From the NCBI GenBank assembly GCA_036927565.1, contig JAYESD010000004.1, positions 87,486,942 to 87,550,941 of the forward strand: DNA of 64,000 nucleotides, written 5' to 3'. Source of the stretch: Tuctoria greenei. Lineage: Eukaryota > Streptophyta > Magnoliopsida > Poales > Poaceae. Shown here piece by piece: positions 56,979 through 64,000 of the stretch (position 1 is its first letter; each line of letters begins with the position of its first letter). Below the pieces are notes generated by a model. The model was not told the DNA's origin. It did not search any database and saw only the letters and a program-made list of their open reading frames with translations. A program made the position numbers and the translations under genes.

Positions 56979-58690
56979 TCACTCTAGATGGGCTTCTGCC
57001 TTGGTGGTGGGAGCTGCATCAGCCATCTCCCAACCAATAGTCTTGAGGATGTGCCAAGAGGTGATGTCCCAGGACCCTCCATATATCATATGGAGAGTCT
57101 TCCAATGCTCATTTTCAGAGATGTTAGATTCATCGTCGACGGTGTTGTACACGTCCTTCAATGCTTTCCTAGAGTCCTGGAAGCCTAGCTCTTGTTTGGT
57201 TGGAGCTTCGTCGACCTTCTGCTTCCCCTCTTGTTGACGGAAAGGGGTTTCATCAGAGCGCTTGTTGTTGCGTTCAAGAAGTCGCTTGACCTCGCGACAG
57301 TCTTTGAGGTTGTTGGTTTTCAACTTATGGATTGAACACCACATCTTCTCCCCATTGCCGTCTTCAGAAAATGGTCATGGACGCTTTTCGTGGTGTGGCC
57401 CCCGGGCATAAGAAGGTGTTGTAGCATCGGTTGGTGTGCCTACCAATGACTTCTTCTTGACGTTGGGCTTCTTCTTCTTTCTCCATTCATAGAGGCAGCG
57501 GCTTCAGACCTGGAGGATGGTTTGCCAACCTCCAAAGCTGTTTGGAGTGCATCTCTCTGCCCTCTGCAGCCCTAGCACATTTGTCGTCTAGGGTGAAGAG
57601 TTGAGTGACGCTGCTGATATTTTTTGTTGCCAGCTTCTTCTACATCATCTTGTCTCAAACCCCCTGTCAAAATGCAACAACGACATAGACATTGGAGATA
57701 GAAGGAATCGTGTTCCGCACCTAAGAAAACCGCTAGATAAATGATCGCAGTGATTCTATCATCGTCTGTTGTACAACAAACATGTCCAGCTCGGTGTCGG
57801 GTCGGGTGTAGGAGTCCCAAAGTTGGCGGTGAACTGGCGGCAAAGATCCGCCCCAACTGTCAATGGAGTCAGGCGGTAGACTCGTGAACCAGGACCTTGT
57901 GGTCCCGGTTAGAGCCACTGGGAAGTAATTGGCCATAACGGCCTCATTGCCTCCAGCCTCGAGGATAGTAGTGGAGTAGATATGGAGGAACTTGACGGGG
58001 TTGACAGTCCTGTCATACTTCTTCGGCAAATAAGGCCAGAACTTCGGAGGCCATTCGACCATGCGAAGATGCATGGCCAGGGCCGAACAGTCGCCCCCTA
58101 CTCCCAAAGGAAAAGGGTTTTCATGGGCAGCTCACCTCTCGCAAGCCTTCTCCATGTGGACGCGGCCGTCCTGCATCATGTAGTGGCGCTCGTGCTTTGA
58201 ACGTAGATCTTGGGTCGGAAGTCTCGACGGCGTGTGGGTTCGGTGTGCTGCGGATTGTAGTGACATCACTTGCTGGAAGGGCGTACATCTCCCGTGCTGA
58301 GACGCCTGAGGACCAAGTCTACCAGACAAGGTCCTATGCTGAGAAAGTGTGCGCCCTGCATGGGGTGGACCTTGAATGCTGATGGCATTGGTTGCGACCG
58401 CAGCCAAATGCTCCACATCGGCTCGCCATTGTTCCATGGCTGCCAGAGGAGCTCCAGGCGCTGAAGGATGTTGTAGAAAAGTATGCTCCGCGTTTAGCGC
58501 ATTCTTTGGATTGTTCATCGATGCCGTGATCGACACAAACTCTCCGTCCTGATGTCCGGCATTGGATGCCCGGCCAGCAGGAGGTGGTGGTGGTGGAATG
58601 ACACCCGCCAGGACAACATTGCTAGATGGCTGTTGCACATTGGAGAGATTCGCTCCATCAGTCTATCTAGCATGGCCGTTGGATGATGAT
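56979..58690 (-). pseudogene. gag: Z1 gag
   Basis: The N-terminal part (58638-58132) is followed by the capsid domain (58107-57733: EAVMANYFPVALTGTTRSWFTSLPPDSIDSW). The C-terminal part (57344-56979) has WCSIHKLKTNNLKDCREV, the single zinc-knuckle-like region of Tat gag. There are several stops and frameshifts between 57730 and 57345. The 5' end runs directly into LTR sequence at about 58690, so leader and primer site are missing. Confidence 0.82.
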
Positions 58691-59342
58691 GCTGAGTGTG
58701 TTTGCATGATCTAGCCTGGACCCCCCTTCTACCGTGTGGCGCAGCCATTCTATATGCTCAGGACTGGCCGTTACATGGTTTGCCTAGCCCAACAGGTGGC
58801 CCCAGCTGTATTGAACATCCTATACACAATCTACAAGTTTTATGGGTGATTAACAGTGTAATAACATGTCTTAATGACTGTGATAATGGTATTGACAGTC
58901 CTCTGATCGCGCATCATTAAAATATATCATTAATGGTATGGTAACCAGGTCTTGTAACAACTATTTCAATAGACACTTGAATGCCCGTCCCGTTGGAGAT
59001 CCAGTAGTTTTCCCGTTGCAGACTTAGATTCGATGGATCGATACATGGCAGCTCTGGAGCTTCCGTCAGTTGGGAGGCAGGTCCGGAGCTGCTAAACACG
59101 TGGTAGAACCGGAGTTTCCCTCTATTGGGGGTTACTTCCGGGGCCACTGGACACGTGTGATGACCGAAGCTTCCCTATGAAGGGAGTCAGGTCTGGCCCT
59201 GCGATACACGTGGCAGTGCCGAAGCTACCCAAACGAGTGAAGCAGGTCCAGTGCCGCGGGACACATGCTTCAACTCGTATAGGTGGAACTCTGTAGTTTT
59301 AATCACAATAACAATGGCTACCTGGTATCCAGGGTACCGACA
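58690..59342 (-). repeat. Z1 5' LTR, truncated
   Basis: Aligns with the Z1 3' LTR from about 46795 to 47458, and ends ggtaccgaca at 59342. The first ~200 bp on the left side (the LTR 3' end) plus primer site and leader are absent; gag sequence follows directly. Without them this copy cannot prime reverse transcription. Confidence 0.78.
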
Positions 59343-59480
59343 AATAGACTAGTGCAGCTTCAGCCAGAACATTGAGATAAATTGAGAACCTCTATTGGAC
59401 ACTATCTTCTTGGGCACTCCTTGTAAACACACTATCCTTCCCATGTACAATTCTGCCATTTTCGCTCCACTATAGGTAGT
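59343..59480 (-). pseudogene. pol: gypsy-2 integrase core, strip between Z1 and Z2
   Basis: The minus strand matches gypsy-1 12385-12510 (ysGAKxAELYMGRIVCLQGVPKKIVSNRGSQFI-like). It proves that Z1 and Z2 are two separate insertions in the same gene only 138 bp apart. Confidence 0.85.
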
Positions 59481-60342
59481 TGTCGGTGGTTTTGATCCGG
59501 CAGATCTCCCGACACTACTAAAGTGTTAGAGAAGTTTGAGGTTCGGTATGGGCACTTGGAGATTCCAGAAGGTGAGATGTCGAGTGACACAAGGGACACG
59601 AAGATTTACGTGGTTCGGCCCGCCTGAGCGTAATACCCTACTCCACAGGGTGTGTTGGTGTTGTATTTGATGTATGAGCTCAACGTCAGTTGAGAGTGTA
59701 AAGTCAGCGTGTCTCCGGAGAGTGTCCTATGTATCGTCGACCTGTCCTTTTATAGTACAAGGGCAGACCGTTACAAGTTAGCCTGGCCCAACATGTGGCC
59801 CCGGCGGTTACTGATATTGATAAACATTCAATATGTTTAATTGCACTTAATGACCGAGTTATGGGCTTTGACAGCACCGTTACTGGTAATTAAGGTCGTC
59901 CAATCGTGTGTCATTAATATAGTATTAATGACACTTGATCGGGTCTTGAAGTCCTTGATCCCCCTTTGAAGATCCGGAGCCGTTGTGGAGTCTTCCGGAG
60001 GTTAGAGGCTAAAGATCCGACGGTTGGACACATGGCATTGCCGGAGCACACTGTGGGGAACAGATAGGTCCGGTGTTACCCGACACGTGTCAGTTCTAGA
60101 GCTTCCCTCGGTCTGGGGTTAGGTCCAGGGGTGCCATTTCGGTACATAACCCGGAGCTTCCCCCTTGTGGGCCGTAGCTCCGGTTTGATAGTACACGTGG
60201 TGACCCTGGGACTAACCATGTTGGAGAAGCGGGTCTGGTTATGTTTGACATGTGGGCCTCCGAAGGTATTCAAATCAAGTAGATGACTTTCCCTTGAGAT
60301 CTTTGCAATCCCAAGGAGTATATGGTACCCAGGGTACCGACA
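59481..60342 (-). repeat. Z2 3' LTR
   Basis: TGTCGGT...ACCGACA, 862 bp, with a perfect 7 bp terminal inverted repeat. The left flank gtagt is gypsy-2 sequence. The element reads from right to left. Confidence 0.9.
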
Positions 60343-60875
60343 GTGGCCCCCTGGTCCCACCTCTCGGGAAGACCCCTTGGGTGAAGTCATTCCGACGGAG
60401 GTGGGTCCATCCTTTGACTTTTGAACTGAGTCTTCAAAGGTCTTCGGATGTGCCATTGGCGATAGTTTGGAGTTAAATCCTCGTCGCGTGGCATATCACG
60501 TGTGCGGCAAATGAGATCTTTGGCGTGCGGATCTCACGCAATTGAAGGTCGCCGGTTCCCGATACGGAAATTGTATCGGTTCCGCGCGCCTTGTCAGGCC
60601 GCCGCCTTCGGGCTTCCCGCCTCATGATGACAACCGTTCGCCTGGGTAAGAATCTTAACTTGATCGTCGGGGTGGTCCCGGGCCCTCTTGTCATCAGCTG
60701 GGTGGAATTTTTTAGTAGTATCTTTGACTTCCTTGCGGTTTCCATCCAAGCGTTGCGAGGGCTTACTTAAGGAGGAAAGCGCGCACCGTCTAGAGTTCTT
60801 TACGCCTCTCATCTGATCTTGCGCTCAAACTCCCAACTTGTGCTCGCTTTTCCTCTCTTGCCTTGCTGTGCTGCG
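60343..60875 (+). promoter_or_regulatory. region before the Z2 antisense gene, with a dyad
   Basis: Homologous to 47459-47984. Inverted repeat CCGATACG (60559-60566) / TGTATCGG (60572-60579) with a 5 bp loop, seven of eight pairs matched. The third pair is G:C here and A:T in Z1. The rest is noncoding. Confidence 0.6.
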
Positions 60876-62266
60876 ATGGAGTTGGGTCTCCGCGAGAGTC
60901 ATTTGAAGACCGAAGGTGACTTGAAGAAGGTCTGTGCCCTCATGGGATGGTCCCCGGACTCCTTCAACCGTCTGGTCCGCGCCGGAAGAGAGCTCCCGTT
61001 CGAGAAGGAGCACGCCGGCAAGATGGTGTACTTCTCTTCGTACGCCATGGTGGGGTTGATCCCACCTTTATCCTCCTTTTTCTTGATGCTGCTAGACTTT
61101 TATGGTCTGCAGCTATACCACCTTGGCCCCCACTCTGTTTTTCTTGTGTCTATCTTCGTCCACTTCTGTGAAACGTGGGTGGGCATCCCCCCCTGCATTG
61201 AACTTTTCGGGACCTTCTTCACCGTCAATACCACCGGTAGGAGTAATGAGTACCTTGGCTTCTATTACATCGTGAAGCGCAAGAAGTGCCCATTCAAGTA
61301 CCTCCGGTCGTTTCCCTCTGGAAAGTGGGATGATTGGAAGAAGGACTAGATAGTCATCCGGGTGGAGGAGCACGAGAAGCTGGAGCTGCCCGAAGGCCTC
61401 CCCAACATCGACACTGCAGTCTGGAGTGAAGCTCTGGTGCTGTCGGATGCTTTCAATCCTGCTCTGACCAGGATCCGCCAGTGCATGGAGGGAGGATTAA
61501 CTCCTCAGGAAGTATTTTGCAACTTCCTGGTCAACAGGTGGGCACCGCTGAAGAGGAGAGAAAAACTCGCTTGGGCCCTCAACAGCGTGATGGACGATGA
61601 CCGGGTCGAGACCGGACTGAAGTCCAGCATGGCGGGGGCAACCTTGGAGTTACATCTCAAAAAGTTCCAGCACGGCATCGACGTTGCGGTAGATGACTTG
61701 ACCCCGCCATCAGCCTTTCTCCCTCTGAACGTGGAAGTAGAGTTCAGCAGGGAGCTCCGACGAACGATGCCGGTGCTTGACGACCTTGGTGTCGTCGAGA
61801 GAAGATCGACCTCCAGGGTGGTGATCCCTGGGGCATTCGAAGGTGGTTCCGACCCTGTCTCGAAGCCAAGGATCGAAGTCGTCGGCAAGGGCAAGGAACC
61901 GGCGGACGAACCCTTGAGCCGGAAGAGGAAACTGCAGCATGCCGACGGAAGGTCCGTCCGGCCTGCAACCTCTGTATCAGCTCCTTCTCCCCGGAGGGGG
62001 AGGTCTTCTACAACTGCGGCGACTGTACCCGCAGCGGTGTCTTCCCGGGGTGCTAGCTCCGGGCATGCGACTCCATCACCAGGGCCAGTTGAGGCCTCTA
62101 GGTCCGGAGGTCCTTCCCGGTCGAGGAGGGCCTCGACTAAGGAAGTGCCCGTGACTGCAACGAGTTCCGGGGGGCCTTCCGGAGCTTCCACGCCGGCGGC
62201 AGCTATGGTCAGCCCAGAACGCCAGGGAAAGAGGTTCTGCGCAAGCTGGTGCGGAAGCCTCCCGAG

Positions 62267-62344
62267 GTAATTTTTAATCTTTACCTCAGACATTTGTTTT
62301 TTTCTAGTAAATGTTTTTTAAATTTCTTCATCCTTCATCTGCAG
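62267..62344 (+). other. intron in the Z2 antisense gene
   Basis: Donor AG|GTAATT, T-rich middle, acceptor CATCTGCAG|CG. 78 bp, a normal plant minimum. Joining the ends keeps the reading frame (phase 2). The same donor position exists in Z1 at 49375. Confidence 0.75.
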
Positions 62345-62540
62345 CGTTCCCAAGAAGAGGAGTGAAGCTCCACCCTCAGCCACATCAGCTGAAGTTTTGA
62401 GGGCGGAAGCCTCTGCTCCTGTCCCGGTGCCGCCCCAAGTGGTGGATGAAGCTGCAGCAGCTCCGGCGCCAGGTGCCGTGGTCATGGACCTCGACTCATC
62501 CCCCAAGACTCCCGTGGTAGCCCCGGACCACGGGAGAGAA

Positions 62541-62966
62541 GATGCGCCAGCGGCACCTGCCCCGGAGGTTGAAGCTCCGGGTTTGGGTGCTAAGATGATG
62601 GAAGCTTCGGCCGTTGAGCCGGAGGAAGCAATAATTCCGGCCCCAGAGCCGGAAATTGTCGAAGCCCCGGCGGTTGAGCTGGAGGTAATTGAAGTCCCAA
62701 CGTGCGCGCCGGATGTTGAGGAAGTCTCAGCGGTTGGGCCGGGTACCTCTGAAGCACTGGCCGCAGAGCCGGTCGTTGCTGGAGCTACGGCCGCAGGGCC
62801 GGTTGATGTTGAAGACCATCCGGCTCCCGAGCCGGTTGCTGTTGAAGCTCCGGCCGCAGGGCCGGCTGTTGTTGAAGATCTTCCGGCGCCTGAGTCGGTC
62901 GTTGCGAAGGCGTCAGCGCTCGAGCCCCCAGTAGAGGAGGTGCCCAGGCCGGAGCCAGAAGCAGTT
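62541..62966 (+). repeat. 30/33 bp repeats in the Z2 antisense gene
   Basis: Fourteen tandem units, twelve of 30 bp and two of 33 bp, coding for an Ala/Pro/Glu-rich decapeptide of the type EAPAxEPEVV. The array stays in frame throughout. Confidence 0.88.
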
Positions 62967-64000
62967 CCTGCTCCAGGAGTGACGACGCCGGAGGTACCCG
63001 CGGCTAAGCCGGAGTGCTCTGATGAAGTTGCTGGCCCCCTGCCCGAGGGGACGAACGAAGATCTGGCGGCTGGTCCTTCGGAACCACTTCTGGAGGTCGG
63101 AACTTCATCAGCGGGACCCTCCTTGATGGCGACTGAGGCCATCCTAGAGGACGGCCTTGGTGCTGTGGAGGCTCAGGGGACCACTCTTGTGGAGTGGGAC
63201 CCAACTTTTGTAACTGAAAACCCGCTGGAACCAGTGGAGGAGACCCCAGCAGGTCCGTATCCTATCATGTTGTCATTGTCTATTGACAACGCCTGCTCCA
63301 GTCTGCGTCAAGTTCAGTTGGCATTCTTCCACGACAGCAAGGCTCTTGAAGAGGAGCGCCAAACCCTTAGGAGTTGGCGTAATCGGCTCTACTTCGAGAC
63401 CAAGCTAGCGCAGTCAAGGCTGGCAGATGACAAAGAATGGATCAAGTAGGAGTAGGTCTGCCTGGAGTACTGGGGCAAGTTATTGGATGACAGGGAGAGC
63501 TTGACTCGCGCCCTCGACGCTCAATCCCGAGCCATTTATGAGCAGACCAAAGCAGCTAATAGTGCGGCTGATGAACGCCAAGAAAGGCTTGAGGCCATTA
63601 ACACTACTCTCATCAAGCGCCGGGAGGCACTTTAGGAGAGAGAGAAAAGGCTCGAAGATGAAGAGCAGAAACTCCTAGAGCTGCGGGATGACGTCTTGAG
63701 GAGGGAGGAGGATCTCACCGAATAGGTGGCTCTGGCTGACAAGGGCCTCGAAGAGCGCGCCAAGAAATTGGAAGAGCGCTGCGCTGAGGAGGAAGAGAAG
63801 GCCTGGGTGCGAGGGCAGGAACTCTACAAGCAAGAGTGTGCAATCGCTGCCAGGGAGAAGAAAGTAAGGGGCAGGGAGAAGGACCTGGTTGACCGGCGGA
63901 ACAAGATCTACCTCCGGGAGGAGGAGCTCGGAAAACTCGAGAACCGAGTTGCTGAAAAGATTCAGCAAAACGACAAAGAAGTTGAGCGCCTCGCTCGCGA

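Larger units (their letters stand above)
46590..59342 (-). mobile_element. Z1: Tat-type Ty3/gypsy element with antisense extra gene
   Basis: On the minus strand the order is truncated 5' LTR (59342-58690), gag, protease, RT, RNase H, a second (archaeal-like) RNase H, integrase, a noncoding part with a 71-72 bp minisatellite, an antisense gene on the plus strand and the 3' LTR (47458-46590). The second RNase H and the antisense gene are known Tat-lineage traits. The flanks cataa and aatag match poorly as a target duplication. It is inserted in gypsy-2 integrase. Confidence 0.88.
40186..64000 (-). mobile_element. gypsy-2: Tekay/Del-type element, split by LTR-E, Z1 and Z2
   Basis: The parts visible are the 3' LTR (40186-41676 and 44488-45739), polypurine tract (45740-45752), chromodomain and integrase end (45751-46589) and integrase core (59343-59480). 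The pieces join in the gypsy-1 order once the inserted elements are removed. The rest of pol, gag and the 5' LTR lie right of the window behind Z2. Confidence 0.88.
59481..64000 (-). mobile_element. Z2: second Tat-type element, 3' end only
   Basis: 3' LTR and antisense gene in the same orientation as Z1; gag-pol is expected right of the window. The antisense gene is better preserved than in Z1, so Z2 is probably the younger of the two. Confidence 0.85.
60876..64000 (+). pseudogene. Z2 antisense gene: putative gypsy-type transposon domain, decapeptide repeats, coiled coil
   Basis: Starts MELGLRESHLKTEGDL at 60876. The N-terminal domain, about 350 residues, belongs to the plant putative gypsy-type transposon family (MVYFSSYAMVGLIPPLSSFF, GFYYIVKRKKCPFKYL). 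A TAG follows WKKD at 61347-61349; the frame goes on to 62266. A 78 bp intron (GT 62267, AG 62344) would join this in frame to 62345 onward; without splicing the reading ends at TAA 62268. Exon 2 has the decapeptide repeats (62541-62966) and then a charged coiled coil to the window end, broken only by TAG at 63447, 63453, 63633 and 63723. A basic stretch (SRKRKLQH) may be a nuclear signal. The biochemical role is unknown. Confidence 0.82.

Noticed and set aside
61505..62293. 262-residue minus-strand frame
   Set aside because: Shadow of the Z2 antisense gene exon 1; no recognised domain.
62318..63142. Long minus-strand frame rich in Ser/Gly/Ala opposite the antisense gene
   Set aside because: It is the complement of a GC-rich repeat coding region; the plus-strand frame has the conserved domain, intron and repeats.

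Overview
The window reads as a block of heterochromatic plant DNA, most likely from a grass. I see no host gene, tRNA, rRNA or CRISPR array. Essentially every stretch belongs to nested transposable elements: Ty1/copia of Sirevirus type, chromodomain Ty3/gypsy of Tekay/Del type, Tat-type Ty3/gypsy with an antisense extra gene, a second copia family, an L1-like LINE and several lone LTRs. The grass assignment rests on the element mix and is an inference; the species cannot be named.

Left part (1-28523). A Sirevirus-like copia (1-5395, 5' end outside the window) sits in an LTR of the Tekay-like family (LTR-A, minus strand). A decayed full-length Tekay-like element, gypsy-1 (5478-16100, plus strand), sits in the same LTR-A, with target duplication gtttt/gtttc. 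LTR-A ends at 18102 and abuts LTR-B (18103-26984, minus), which has lost only the last three bases of its end there. LTR-B is split by a solo LTR of family X (X-1, 20002-25869), which is itself split by a 4.25 kb solo LTR Y (21430-25678, target duplication ttcca). LTR-B in turn interrupts a second family X element (X-2), whose 3' internal end and 3' LTR occupy 26985-28523.

Middle (28524-39694). An L1-like LINE on the minus strand is split by a young copia element (31289-38562, minus). That element has one uninterrupted 1321-residue polyprotein, 507 bp LTRs that differ at 8 positions, and a perfect taaac target duplication.

Right part (39695-64000). A family X LTR (X-3) is interrupted by a minus-strand Tekay-like element, gypsy-2. 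Its 3' LTR carries a solo LTR of its own family (LTR-E, 41677-44487). Its integrase region is interrupted twice by Tat-type elements: Z1 (46590-59342) and Z2 (59481 to beyond the window). In both Z elements gag-pol lies on the minus strand, while an extra gene lies on the plus strand between the 3' LTR and the end of pol. The extra gene encodes a putative gypsy-type transposon domain, a decapeptide-repeat region and a coiled coil.

The most striking signal is a 12 bp dyad, CGGAC(T/A)(A/T)GTCCG, present in dozens of copies. It occurs in pairs whose start-to-start distance is 19-23 bp, usually 20 (Sirevirus) or 22 (Tekay family), and it clusters upstream of the TATA box. It is shared by two unrelated superfamilies, Sirevirus copia and Tekay-type gypsy. 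In the Sirevirus U3 nine such pairs recur about every 53 bp. This looks like a helically phased, possibly protein-binding or chromatin-organising array, acquired by or convergent in both families.
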